34,954 nucleotides of DNA from JALHTV01 sp049510055 (GCA_049510055.1 JBEKZI010000016.1:1-34954), one strand, 5' to 3'. Positions 8,234 to 15,582 are shown, counted from the first letter of the stretch. A program made the numbers and translations. Notes: generated by a model from the letters alone, not told the origin.

Positions 8234-8238
8234 TTTTT
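8215..8238 (+). terminator. Weak candidate terminator or attenuator
   Basis: A 5-bp stem TCCCC/GGGGA (8215-8219 with 8225-8229) is followed by ATAG and five T. It overlaps the 3' end of the Spy-like gene and precedes an A-rich tract. It could reduce transcription into the repeat-protein gene; the stem is short, so this is tentative. Confidence 0.25.
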
Positions 8239-8302
8239 AAAAAAGAAAAAGAAAAAGAATTTGAGCCGTATTGGACGTGGCTCATTGGAAAGGGACCTAA
8301 GT

Positions 8303-9337
8303 ATGTGGCGAAACAAGATCGTGTACGTGCTGGCTGTGGCCGCCGTTGTAGCGGTCGGTTTTCTCGGCCTGGCCGTTTCCCGGGCGCATCATCATCGCGG
8401 CGACGGGTGTCGAGATGGCAGCCGGGATCGGGAGTGTCGAGACGGCGACCGAGATCGGGAGCGTCGTGATGGCTGTCGAGATCGGGAGTGCCGAGAGGGT
8501 GGTCGCGAGCGGGAGTATCGAGATGGCTGCCCGTGCTGCCGGGAATACCGAGGCGAGCGGGAAAGGCCGATGTGGCGGCATGACGGCTGGGATCGGCGAG
8601 ACAGAGAAGAAGGATGGGGCCGCGAGCGTCGCGGCGAAGGATGGGAAGAGCGTCGCGGTGAGGGACGTGAAGAACGACGCGGCGAAGGATGGGAGGAACG
8701 GCGAGGTGAGCAATGGGGTCCGGAGCGGATGAATCGCCCCGAAATGGGCCAAGAGCGTCCGAATCCCGCCGCCATGATGCAAAAGGCATTAGGAGCCACC
8801 GACGAGGAATGGAAAGCCCTTCAGCCTAAAGTCGAAAAAGTCGCCAAGCTCATGCTGGAGTCCCGTGGAGCGGGTGGAATGCTGATGCTTGGCGGAATGA
8901 TGCGCAGGCCGGGTCTAGAGCCTGGTATGGGGCCGGGGCCGGGCATGGGACCGGAGTTCGGTATGGGCCGCGAAAGATTTGGCCGGGGCCCTGAGGAATT
9001 CGGCAAGGGCCACGAAGAGGCCGCCGAAGAGGGCGCCAAGTGTGAAAAGGGTCCTGAGAAGGCTCCCGCCAAGGGTGAGAAAGAAGCGGCCAAGGGCGGC
9101 GAGGAAGCCGCCAAGGCCGAGCATCCGCTGCCTGACGTCGTCGTAAAGGCGATGGAACTCCACAAGCTCCTCCGCAGCAGCGATGCCAAGCCGGATGACG
9201 TCAAGAAGGCCGTGGCGGACTATCGTGCGGCCCAGCAGAAGGTCCAAGAGGACCTGGCCAAGGCCCGCAAGGACCTCCAAGGGTCCGTCAACCCCCAGCA
9301 GGAGGCCAAACTGATCCTGTTCGGCTTGCTTGAGTAA
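8303..9337 (+). CDS. Repeat-rich Arg/Asp/Glu/Cys secreted or membrane-anchored protein, 344 aa
   Basis: I recognise no family over the full length. I chose ATG 8303, with AAAGGGA seven bases upstream; it opens a signal sequence or anchor (IVYVLAVAAVVAVGFLGLAV). The mature part starts with HHH, then 4.5 nine-residue repeats of the form CRDGxRDRE (residues 36-76) ending in CPCC. Next come four eight-residue repeats of the form GWEERRGE (about 104-136), a Met/Gly/Pro stretch (GPGMGPEFGMG), a Lys/Glu/Ala-rich segment and a C-terminal helical part resembling Spy-type helices (VKAMELHKLLRSSD, then KVQEDLAKARKDLQ). The His cluster, Cys-bearing repeats and CPCC could bind metal, which would suit the sigma/anti-sigma/sensor genes just upstream. 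A strong terminator follows. Coding status is well supported by the signal sequence and RBS; function is inference. Confidence 0.75.
   Translation: MWRNKIVYVLAVAAVVAVGFLGLAVSRAHHHRGDGCRDGSRDRECRDGDRDRERRDGCRDRECREGGREREYRDGCPCCREYRGERERPMWRHDGWDRRDREEGWGRERRGEGWEERRGEGREERRGEGWEERRGEQWGPERMNRPEMGQERPNPAAMMQKALGATDEEWKALQPKVEKVAKLMLESRGAGGMLMLGGMMRRPGLEPGMGPGPGMGPEFGMGRERFGRGPEEFGKGHEEAAEEGAKCEKGPEKAPAKGEKEAAKGGEEAAKAEHPLPDVVVKAMELHKLLRSSDAKPDDVKKAVADYRAAQQKVQEDLAKARKDLQGSVNPQQEAKLILFGLLE
8408..8530 (+). repeat. 27-bp in-frame tandem repeat (CRDGxRDRE units)
   Basis: Four full 27-bp units start at 8408, 8435, 8462 and 8489, and a partial one at 8516. Each encodes nine residues of pattern C/R-R-D/E-G-x-R-D/E-R-E. 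The core TCGAGATGG...GATCGGGAG recurs with little third-position change, so the array is a recent or homogenised duplication. Confidence 0.85.
8612..8710 (+). repeat. 24-bp in-frame tandem repeat (GWEERRGE units)
   Basis: A first 27-bp unit (8612-8638) and three 24-bp units (8639, 8663, 8687) encode GWGRERRGE, GWEERRGE, GREERRGE and GWEERRGE. This is a second, independent array inside the same gene, also Arg/Glu-rich, with Trp in most units. Confidence 0.85.
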
Positions 9338-9369
9338 CGCGCAAGGAACTTTCGTGAATAACGTTACAG

Positions 9370-9407
9370 AACAGGTGGCGGGGCTCCAACCCCACCACCT
9401 GTTTTTT
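9370..9407 (+). terminator. Rho-independent terminator after the repeat-protein gene
   Basis: The 9-bp arms AACAGGTGG (9370-9378) and CCACCTGTT (9395-9403) enclose a further GGGG/CCCC pairing. A run of six T begins within the 3' arm and extends to 9407. It ends the ECF cassette 33 bases after its last stop codon. The T run is only on the plus-strand side, so it serves rightward transcription. Confidence 0.85.
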
Positions 9408-9413
9408 AGTCAC

Positions 9414-9437
9414 GTAGGACGGGTAACTTGTCACCCG
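9414..9437. repeat. Palindromic repeat, copy 1 (degenerate)
   Basis: GTAGGACGGGTAACTTGTCACCCG resembles the palindrome at 10144-10173: GTAGGxCGGGTAACT is shared and the right arm is partly decayed. It lies just beyond the 3' end of the minus-strand lipoprotein gene. Confidence 0.5.
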
Positions 9438-9462
9438 AGGAAGCGAGCTTCCTGTTTGTTGA

Positions 9463-10125
9463 TTATTTCGAACTCTTGAATAAAACCTCTTCTGCCAGGG
9501 GACGCAAATCATCGAGGATGACATAGAGTCTTCGATCATGCCCTTCGTTCGATCGATGCAGCTCAAATGTTAACAATGTTGTCTTACGAGGAGGCACAGG
9601 AGATGATGGTGGCTCAAGAGGCTTGCCATCGCGGTCTACGAAAAGGATATCTGCCACCCCTTCGCCCTTTATCATCCGATCCGACAATTCCACCTTAACA
9701 TTTTGTACGTCGTAAACACAGTATATAGCCTTATCATGTCGCAAGTCGTCGACCTCGTATCTGCGCGTGTCCACAAGGTGCTCCACATATACGGCCTTGG
9801 AGGTTGCTCCGGAAACATATACACCCAGACACCCGTAGCGATATGGGCCGGGATTGGGAGCGCACAGCGCAGGCCGGTAAGCATCTGAATTGTCACCGAC
9901 GGCCCAGAAGATTTCCGCGCCTTTTACCCCGGCGTAATCTACTGAATTGTCGCCGGCGGCCCGGAAGGTTTCCGCGCCTATTACCCTGGAGTAATCTACA
10001 TAGGTAATCTTGTCTGTGTTGTCCCACGCCTTAATGTGGACGTAGGAGCGCGGGCCACAGCCGATGAGAAAAATCGCCATGCCTAACGCGGAGGCATATC
10101 GAGTAATCCAGTTCAAATGGGCCAT
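9463..10125 (-). CDS. Small lipoprotein of unknown function with an internal duplication
   Basis: A 220-residue protein starting at the ATG at 10123-10125 with AGGAG eight bases upstream. The signal peptide ends in a lipobox, FLIGC, with C23 as the lipidated cysteine. The mature N-terminal part contains two adjacent 19-residue copies related as GAETFRAAGDNS and GAEIFWAVGDNS, encoded by a 57-bp DNA duplication. The rest is mixed strand and helix with a Cys-Pro-rich loop (LCAPNPGPYRYGCLG) and a C-terminal ILDDLRPLAEEVLF. I know no family for it. Base composition is visibly lower in GC than its neighbours. The gene is flanked on both sides by related palindromic repeats, so it may have been acquired or be part of a repeat-bordered unit. 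It is co-oriented with the CsgG-like lipoprotein gene at its 5' side, with a 61-bp gap holding the palindrome. Confidence 0.85.
   Translation of the reverse strand: MAHLNWITRYASALGMAIFLIGCGPRSYVHIKAWDNTDKITYVDYSRVIGAETFRAAGDNSVDYAGVKGAEIFWAVGDNSDAYRPALCAPNPGPYRYGCLGVYVSGATSKAVYVEHLVDTRRYEVDDLRHDKAIYCVYDVQNVKVELSDRMIKGEGVADILFVDRDGKPLEPPSSPVPPRKTTLLTFELHRSNEGHDRRLYVILDDLRPLAEEVLFKSSK
9887..10000. repeat. 57-bp direct tandem duplication inside the lipoprotein gene
   Basis: Units 9887-9943 and 9944-10000 abut exactly and both begin GAATTGTC. They differ at about ten positions, including some amino-acid changes, so the copies have had time to diverge. The unit is 19 codons, so the frame is kept. 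Confidence 0.9.
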
Positions 10126-10143
10126 AATATTTCTCCTAGCCTT

Positions 10144-10173
10144 GTAGGGCGGGTAACTAGTTATCCGCCCTAC
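10144..10173. repeat. Perfect-arm palindrome, copy 2
   Basis: The 9-bp arms GTAGGGCGG (10144-10152) and CCGCCCTAC (10165-10173) flank a core, GTAACTAGTTAT, that is itself palindromic apart from one G-T pair. It lies between the stop of the CsgG-like gene (10187) and the start of the small lipoprotein (10125). It may act as a transcript-end hairpin, but it has no T run. It resembles an interspersed REP-like element. Confidence 0.75.
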
Positions 10174-10186
10174 GGAGCCATCGCGT

Positions 10187-11215
10187 TTAGCGGATGCGGA
10201 AGGTTCGCCGCAGGACGGGTTCAGGCCCCGAGTAGAACTTGATCTCATACTCGCCAGGGCCGCCTCCCTTGGCGGCGATCTTGCTGGGGTCGAAGGTGTA
10301 GCCGAAGCTGTGGTGCGCCTTGCTCCAGCGAATCTGCTGGCTGACCAGGTCCTCATGCTGGTCCTTCCGCACGATGGTGATCTTGAAGTCGTTGCGGTCG
10401 CAGGCGGGGGGCAGCTCCACCACGACGAACATCTTCTTGTCGGAGGCCTTGAACGTGTCGGTGTAGGTCCAGCGATTGTCGTAGAGTTCGCTGGCCAGGC
10501 GCAGGGCCTTGTCAGGGTCCACGCTGACCTGCTTGCGCACCGGCGCGAAAGTCTCCACCAGTTGATCCACGACGTTCATGTCCGCCTCGGACACGCAGGC
10601 GTGCTGGTCCTTGGAAGGTGGCGAGCCCTCGGCCCAGACGCGCGCCCACAGCGGTTCGCCGGTCGCGGCGATGGCCGAGCCGTCCTTGGTGCGAATGAGC
10701 GTCGCGGTGACGGTCACGTTGCCCTCGTTGCGGGTATAGACGTATCGGCGGTAGCCGGCGACGTACGAGTTGCCGTTGTTGTCGGTGGCGTAGACGGGGT
10801 CCTGGCGGCTCTGGCTGCTGGACGTGGCGGAATAGGTCGTCACGGTGCCGGTCAGGATGGCCTGGACGTTTTCGAGTTTCTTGAGCTGCCCAGCCGCCGC
10901 GGCGCCGCCGCCCAGGGCGGTCTGGAGGTCCTGCTCGTCCAGCACCGTCTTGAGGTCGTTGCGGTTGTACACCCGGTAGGCGCCGTTGGCCGCCAGGGCG
11001 GCCGCCAATTTGTCGGAGATGATGTCGCCGGCCCCTTGCCACTTCGTCTTGTTGCGGAACGGCGCGATGGCGACGGTCTGGAGCTTGGGCGTGTAAAAGT
11101 CCGGTACCTGGGTCACCCAGATTTTCTTGCTGCACCCGCCAGCCGCCGACAATACCAGGATGCACGAGCCGAGCAGGGCTATCCGATGGGGGAGAGATAA
11201 GGATCTTATCATCAT
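10187..11215 (-). CDS. CsgG/TolB-N-like outer-membrane lipoprotein
   Basis: The protein is 342 residues from the ATG at 11213-11215; starts at 11224 or 11212 are equally possible. A signal peptide runs to AAGGC, with C28 as the probable lipid-modified residue. The next 140 residues follow the CsgG/TolB-N pattern: LQTVAIAPFRNKT, GAGDIISDKLAAALA, YRVYNRNDLKTVLDEQDLQ, then an ILTGTVTTY strand. This group includes CsgG (curli secretion pore), LpoB (PBP1B activator) and FlgO-like lipoproteins. The C-terminal third (from about residue 240) is a separate beta-rich part with DNRWTYTDTF and FKITIVRKDQ, without a family I know. It is divergent from a second CsgG-like gene across a 211-bp gap, which suggests a shared control region. 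Family level is secure; the exact role is not. Confidence 0.82.
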   Translation of the reverse strand: MMIRSLSLPHRIALLGSCILVLSAAGGCSKKIWVTQVPDFYTPKLQTVAIAPFRNKTKWQGAGDIISDKLAAALAANGAYRVYNRNDLKTVLDEQDLQTALGGGAAAAGQLKKLENVQAILTGTVTTYSATSSSQSRQDPVYATDNNGNSYVAGYRRYVYTRNEGNVTVTATLIRTKDGSAIAATGEPLWARVWAEGSPPSKDQHACVSEADMNVVDQLVETFAPVRKQVSVDPDKALRLASELYDNRWTYTDTFKASDKKMFVVVELPPACDRNDFKITIVRKDQHEDLVSQQIRWSKAHHSFGYTFDPSKIAAKGGGPGEYEIKFYSGPEPVLRRTFRIR

Positions 11216-11426
11216 TGGGCCCATTCCATGATTTAGGGTAAAGGTAACGGCCTCAGCAATCACCGCACAAGCATGCCACGGGAGGCATAATAACCGTCCC
11301 CCGGGCCGCCGGCAAGTGCCGCCGAAGGGGCCGGATTTTGCTGGACTTACCCCCCTGTCAGCGCGCAGGATATTGGCCCAACTCACTTCCTGCGCAGGAG
11401 GCTAAGGCCTGGAAAGGAGACGTTCG

Positions 11427-12476
11427 ATGAGATCGGAGTCAGCCGGGCGTCTAGGGGTGCTGCTTGTGGTGATTCTGCCGACCTGGGGTATTTTGGCCGG
11501 CTGCGACTTCGGCGGCGGCGGCCAAAAGCTGCAATTGAAGTACGACCGTCCCGCCCAGTACGAGATTCCCGAGCGCATCCGCATTCTGGGCATTGCCGAA
11601 TTTGGCGGCCAGGGCCATCAGGAGGTCAAGTGGGGGGAAATCGCCTCCGACCGCCTGGCCTCCCAACTGGACGCCTATAACAAGCAGTTCAACCGCTATC
11701 AGCTCGTCGATCGCAAGCGTCTCAAGGCCGTCCTGGACGAGCAGGACATCCAGGCCGCCTTCAGCGATTCCGCCAAGGCCGTCCAGGCCGGCAAAATCGC
11801 GCACGTGGACGCCATGATCTACGGCAATGTCAACGTCACCGCGCGCGACGAGCAGATCACCAAGACCACCGTCGACGTTCTCAATCAGGGCGTCAAGGAG
11901 GTCCACCGGACCAAGCGGTACGTCATGGCGGCGGTCACCTTCACCATCGACGACGTCGAGACCAGCAAGACGCTGGCCACCGTCTCCGCCACGCGGGAAT
12001 ATGACAGCGAGAAGACCGACGCCAACGCCAGCAAAATCGCGAGCGTGACCAAGCTGATCGGCGTGGGCGGAAGCAACCTGCCAGCCTCGGATCAGATCAT
12101 CAGCCAGTTGATCGACGAGTGCGTGGCGGAGTTCGTCGCCAAAATCAGCCCCCACCAGATCGTCGAGACCGAGACGCTCCACAAGGGCAAGAGCGAGGCG
12201 GTCAAGACCGCCAATAAGCTGGCCCTGACGGGCGACTACGCCGAGGCGCTGGATCTCTACAAGACCGCCATCGCCGCCCATCCCGACGACCACGAGGCCA
12301 TTTTCGACTGCGGCGTCACCTACGAGGCCATGGGCAAGCTGGGCGAGGCGGAAAAGTGCTACGACAAGGCCTTCAAGATGGAGCCCAAAGACCAGTATCT
12401 CCACGCCCGCAAGCGTGTGCGCGTGGAAAACGCCGGCAGCGCCGAGAAGGCGCCCACCACGGCGGCAAGCGAATAA
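11427..12476 (+). CDS. CsgG-like lipoprotein with C-terminal TPR repeats
   Basis: A 349-residue lipoprotein with a strong RBS (GGAAAGGAG before ATG 11427) and lipobox ILAGC (C26). Residues 45-240 match the CsgG/LpoB-type domain: RIRILGIAEFGG, EIASDRLASQL, YQLVDRKRLKAVLDEQDIQ, then IYGNVNVTARD and a strand pair ending in a helical QLIDECVAEFVAKISPH. The phrase VLDEQD is shared with the divergent CsgG-like protein at 10187, so the two are paralogues. Residues 255-330 form two tetratricopeptide repeats (ALTGDYAEALDLYKTAI, then AMGKLGEAEKCYDKAF), which normally bind proteins. It heads the rightward run of five envelope genes. CsgG itself lacks TPRs, so this is not a plain curli pore; a scaffold or assembly factor is more likely. 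Confidence 0.85.
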   Translation: MRSESAGRLGVLLVVILPTWGILAGCDFGGGGQKLQLKYDRPAQYEIPERIRILGIAEFGGQGHQEVKWGEIASDRLASQLDAYNKQFNRYQLVDRKRLKAVLDEQDIQAAFSDSAKAVQAGKIAHVDAMIYGNVNVTARDEQITKTTVDVLNQGVKEVHRTKRYVMAAVTFTIDDVETSKTLATVSATREYDSEKTDANASKIASVTKLIGVGGSNLPASDQIISQLIDECVAEFVAKISPHQIVETETLHKGKSEAVKTANKLALTGDYAEALDLYKTAIAAHPDDHEAIFDCGVTYEAMGKLGEAEKCYDKAFKMEPKDQYLHARKRVRVENAGSAEKAPTTAASE

Positions 12477-12545
12477 GTCCGGCGGCCTATTTCGGCGACG
12501 CCCCTGGCCGCAACCGATAGGAACCCATCTACAAAGGAGAATCGC

Positions 12546-13904
12546 ATGCTCAAATCTCTGAGAGTCAGTCTGCTGCTGCTGCTGGCGGGGCTGATTCTGG
12601 CCCCATCGCTGGCGATGGCGGATGCCGTCGATGAGAAGCTCAAGGCGCAGAACAAGTTGATAACCGCGCGGGCCGCGCGCGTCGACGCGATGCGCCGGCT
12701 GGCGGAACGCATCAACGGCCTGGTGATCACGTCCGAGACGACCGTGAAGGATTTCGTGGCCACCAACGACAAGATTCACTCGGCCATGGTGTCGTGGCTG
12801 CAAGGCGCCAAGGAAGTCGACCAACCGAAGTACAATCCCGACAACACCTGCGAAGTCACGATGGAAGTCACGGTCCAGGAAGTGGTGGTCGAACTGACGA
12901 AGCTCTACAAGGAATACTACAAGGGGGACAAGGTTCGGCTGGAGGACATCGAAAAGCTCAACGTCACTATCAAGGAAAAGACCATCCGCGAGACGGGTTC
13001 CGGCGCCCCGAGGCCTGAGTTTGAGGAACGTGGCCAGGCGGCCAATCCCACGGCCACGGGCCAGGACATCATGAGCAAGAAGGCCTGGGAATACTGGAAC
13101 GCCCACTGCACCGGCCGCGGCCGGCTGATGGCGGAGCGGGCCGCCCGTGTGGAAGCCTTGCGGCGGTTGGGCGAGCGGATCAACGGCCTAATGATTACCT
13201 CCGAGACGACCGTGAAGGACTTCGTCGCCACCGACGACCGCATCAACACGGCCATGGCGGCGTTTATCCGCGGCGCCCGCGAGGTCGACAAGTGCTACCA
13301 CGACAATGAGCTGATCGTCGAGGTCACCATGGAGGTCACCCTCAAGGACCTGATCGTGAACCTCGAAACCTGGCACAAGGAATACTACAAGGGCAACAAG
13401 ATCAGCACCCAGGACATCGAGAAGGTCAGCCTCAGCACCGAAGAGAAGGACATTCGCGAGACCGGCATGGGCGTGCCGCCGGAAGACTATCTCAAGGACG
13501 TCTCGCCCTCCGGGCAAGAGGCGATTACCCTGGTCCAGCAAGTCAAGAACTGGCCGCCGATCGCCGAGGCCACCGGCCAGTCCGCCGTGGACACAGAGAA
13601 CACCAACGCCGCCCAGGCCAAGCTGATGGCCTTCCGTGCGGCGGAGCTGGATGGCCGGCGCAAGCTGGCGGAGCAGATCGACGGCCTGATGATCGGGTCC
13701 TCCACCACCGTCAAGGACTTTGTGGCTAAGGACGACCATATCCGCACCGCCATGCTGACCTTCCAGGAAGGCGGCCATCGCGTGCCCAACAGCGAGAAGC
13801 TGCTGCCGGACGGCACGGCCGAGGTAAAGGTCGAGATCGACCTCCAGCCCCTGTGGAATATGATCCTGTACTACCAGGACAAGCTGTCGATCCAGGTCAA
13901 GTAA
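12546..13904 (+). CDS. Periplasmic protein with three LPP20-like domains
   Basis: A 452-residue exported protein with AAAGGAG before ATG 12546 and a signal peptide ending AMA (about residue 25); there is no lipobox. It holds three copies of an LPP20/FlgP-like domain at about residues 39-138, 194-294 and 360-452. Each has the pattern RAAxxDxxRRLAExINGL, then TTVKDFVAxxDxIxxAM, then a beta strand (EVTMEVT, EVTMEVT, EVKVEID). Copies 1 and 2 share a longer unit including KEYYKG and IRETG, so the protein grew by tandem duplication. LPP20 domains occur in the Helicobacter lipoprotein Lpp20 and in Vibrio FlgP, which forms an outer-membrane ring around the flagellar motor. Here no flagellar genes are near. 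It lies 69 bases after the CsgG/TPR gene. The three-domain form is unusual. Confidence 0.87.
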   Translation: MLKSLRVSLLLLLAGLILAPSLAMADAVDEKLKAQNKLITARAARVDAMRRLAERINGLVITSETTVKDFVATNDKIHSAMVSWLQGAKEVDQPKYNPDNTCEVTMEVTVQEVVVELTKLYKEYYKGDKVRLEDIEKLNVTIKEKTIRETGSGAPRPEFEERGQAANPTATGQDIMSKKAWEYWNAHCTGRGRLMAERAARVEALRRLGERINGLMITSETTVKDFVATDDRINTAMAAFIRGAREVDKCYHDNELIVEVTMEVTLKDLIVNLETWHKEYYKGNKISTQDIEKVSLSTEEKDIRETGMGVPPEDYLKDVSPSGQEAITLVQQVKNWPPIAEATGQSAVDTENTNAAQAKLMAFRAAELDGRRKLAEQIDGLMIGSSTTVKDFVAKDDHIRTAMLTFQEGGHRVPNSEKLLPDGTAEVKVEIDLQPLWNMILYYQDKLSIQVK

Positions 13905-13923
13905 CCCAAGAGGAGACCCACTA

Positions 13924-14337
13924 ATGATGCGATGGATGATGGTAACAGTGACACTGGCGGCCATGGCGATGCTGACCGGCGGCTGCACCAAGAAAGTGCA
14001 GCTTAGCATCGCGAACCACAGCGACTCGGTTCGGACGGTTCAGGTGACCTTGCCTGAGGAGACGATGACCCTCGGCCAGGTCGGCGCCAACGGCGGCCGG
14101 CTCACAAGCACGGTGACGGTCAAGACGTCCGACCTGCCGGCCCAGTTGCAGCTGTCGGCCGGCGCCGGGGCCACCAATTCGTTCATGGTGACCGAGGATA
14201 CGCCCGACAAGTTGTGGTTCCACATCACCCGCGACGGCAAACTGGCCGGTCCGTATGACAAGAAAGACGTCCATGTCGAGACGGAGGAAACCGGCAAGGT
14301 GGGCGTCAGTGTGGATCAACAGATGATCGTGAAGTAG
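13924..14337 (+). CDS. Small lipoprotein with a beta-sandwich-like body
   Basis: A 137-residue lipoprotein 19 bases after the LPP20 gene with AGGAG before ATG 13924 (13927 is an alternative). The signal peptide is short and Met-rich, and the lipobox is LTGGC with C21. The mature part is almost entirely predicted strand: VQLSIANHSDSVRTVQVTLP, then LTSTVTVKTSDLPAQLQLSA, then KLWFHITRDG and KVGVSVDQQMIVK, as expected for an immunoglobulin-like or other all-beta fold. I know no family. Close spacing places it in the same operon as the CsgG-, LPP20- and FlgT-like genes, so it is probably an outer-membrane partner of theirs. Confidence 0.83.
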   Translation: MMRWMMVTVTLAAMAMLTGGCTKKVQLSIANHSDSVRTVQVTLPEETMTLGQVGANGGRLTSTVTVKTSDLPAQLQLSAGAGATNSFMVTEDTPDKLWFHITRDGKLAGPYDKKDVHVETEETGKVGVSVDQQMIVK

Positions 14338-14355
14338 TGTTCCGATCTCAGCGTG

Positions 14356-14396
14356 CCTCCGCTTCCGCGGGCCCGGACGGTCGGCGGGAGCGGAGG
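14356..14396 (+). other. Strong intercistronic RNA hairpin
   Basis: CCTCCGCT (14356-14363) pairs perfectly with AGCGGAGG (14389-14396). After one mismatch, CCGC (14365-14368) pairs with GCGG (14384-14387). It lies between the small lipoprotein and the FlgT-like gene and has no T run. It could be a processing or stability element that sets different levels for the genes on either side. Confidence 0.55.
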
Positions 14397-14439
14397 CCGA
14401 TCATTTCCGCGAAGGTCTCCAGAGGTCATGAGGAAACCC

Positions 14440-15582
14440 ATGAGCAGAATATGGTTTGTCATAGCGGCCCTGGCGGCGCTGGCCCTGATCGGGCCGGACA
14501 CGCATGGCCAGGACGTCGTGAAAAATGAAAAGGGCGCCAACCTGGTGGAGGTCACCGTCACAGGCGAAGGGGCCGACAAGGACGAAGCCGTCCGCATGGC
14601 CATGCGCAAGGCGGTGGAGAGCGGTTCCGGTACCTACATCAGCTCGCAGTCGGAGGTCAAGGACTTTGCGCTGGTCCGCGACACCGTCCTGGCGCGGGCG
14701 GCCGGGTTCATCAAGAGCTACAAGGTCCTGGCCACGCGCACGCTGCCCGATGACACGGTGGAGGTCAAGCTCCTGGCCGAGGTCTCCATCCAGGGCATCG
14801 AAGACATGTGGGGCACGGTGACCACGCTGCTGAAGCAGATGGGCCGGCCCAAGATCATGGTCTTCATCCGCGAGAAGATCGGCGAGGAGGTCCAGGACGA
14901 CTCGACGGTCCAGACCCGCATCGAGAACCTGCTGCTCAAGAGCGGCTTCCTGCTGGTGGACAAGGAGCAACTCAAGGAGATCGATAAGAAGGATCTCCAA
15001 GCCGCCGCCGCCGAGGATAGCCCCGCCAAGATTCAGGCCATCGCCAAGCGGTTCGGCGCGCAGCTGTTTATCAGCGGCACGGCCAACAGCACGGCCGGGC
15101 CGCAGCGGGCGATCAACGGCATCGATCTGTTCGCCTACCAGGCGGAGGGCAACATCCGCTGCTTCCGCAGTGACACGGCCCAGTTGCTTTCCAGCACACC
15201 TGGCGGGCCGGCCCGCGGCGTCGATCGCGTCGGGCGGTCGGCCGCCACCAAGGCGCTGGACCTCCTGGCCCAGCAGGTGGCCCCCAAGGTGCAGGAGGAC
15301 ATCCTCACCTCCTGGCAGAGCGTGCTGACCGGCGGGGGCGAGGTGCAGCTGCACGTGGAGGGCATCACCTTCCAGCAGTACAGCGACCTCAAGAAGCAGC
15401 TCAAGACCGTCAAGCACGTCTCGGAGGTCAACGGCGACTTCCACAACCAGGTGGCTGAGCTGTCGCTGGAATCGGACCTGCCGGCGGAGAAGCTGGCCGA
15501 GAAGCTCGCCGAGGCCCTGCCTGCCTTGGAGATTACCGACGTTTCCGCCAACGTGATCAAGGCGAAGTACACCGCGAAGTAG
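14440..15582 (+). CDS. FlgT-like periplasmic protein A
   Basis: The protein is 380 residues. I chose ATG 14440, which has GAGGAAA just upstream and opens a good signal peptide (IWFVIAALAALALIGPDTHG); ATG 14428 is possible. The N-domain (about 32-115) has the FlgT_N/LPP20-like pattern: VTVTGEGADKDEAVRMAMRK, then YISSQSEVKDFALVRDTVL and VEVKLLAEVSI. The middle (about 130-300) looks CsgG/TolB-like: KIMVFIREKIGEE, RIENLLLKSGFLLVDKEQL, IAKRFGAQLFISGTA. The last 75 residues are a small alpha-beta unit (VQLHVEGITFQQYSDLKKQL). This three-part order parallels Vibrio FlgT, a periplasmic flagellar ring protein. The next gene is a paralogue. No flagellar gene is near, so the scaffold may serve another envelope machine. 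Confidence 0.82.
   Translation: MSRIWFVIAALAALALIGPDTHGQDVVKNEKGANLVEVTVTGEGADKDEAVRMAMRKAVESGSGTYISSQSEVKDFALVRDTVLARAAGFIKSYKVLATRTLPDDTVEVKLLAEVSIQGIEDMWGTVTTLLKQMGRPKIMVFIREKIGEEVQDDSTVQTRIENLLLKSGFLLVDKEQLKEIDKKDLQAAAAEDSPAKIQAIAKRFGAQLFISGTANSTAGPQRAINGIDLFAYQAEGNIRCFRSDTAQLLSSTPGGPARGVDRVGRSAATKALDLLAQQVAPKVQEDILTSWQSVLTGGGEVQLHVEGITFQQYSDLKKQLKTVKHVSEVNGDFHNQVAELSLESDLPAEKLAEKLAEALPALEITDVSANVIKAKYTAK

Noticed and set aside
8415..8732. A 105-codon plus-strand frame inside the repeat protein (Ala/Gly/Ser/Val-rich)
   Set aside because: It is the same tandem repeats read in another frame; it has no RBS, and the main frame has a signal sequence and good RBS.
9414..10173. An insertion sequence or CRISPR fragment
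   Set aside because: There is no transposase and no regular repeat-spacer pattern; only two related palindromes and one lipoprotein gene.
11451..13106. A 551-codon minus-strand frame opposite the CsgG/TPR and LPP20 genes
   Set aside because: Low-complexity Gly/Val/Leu/Arg product that spans two well-supported plus-strand genes and their gap.
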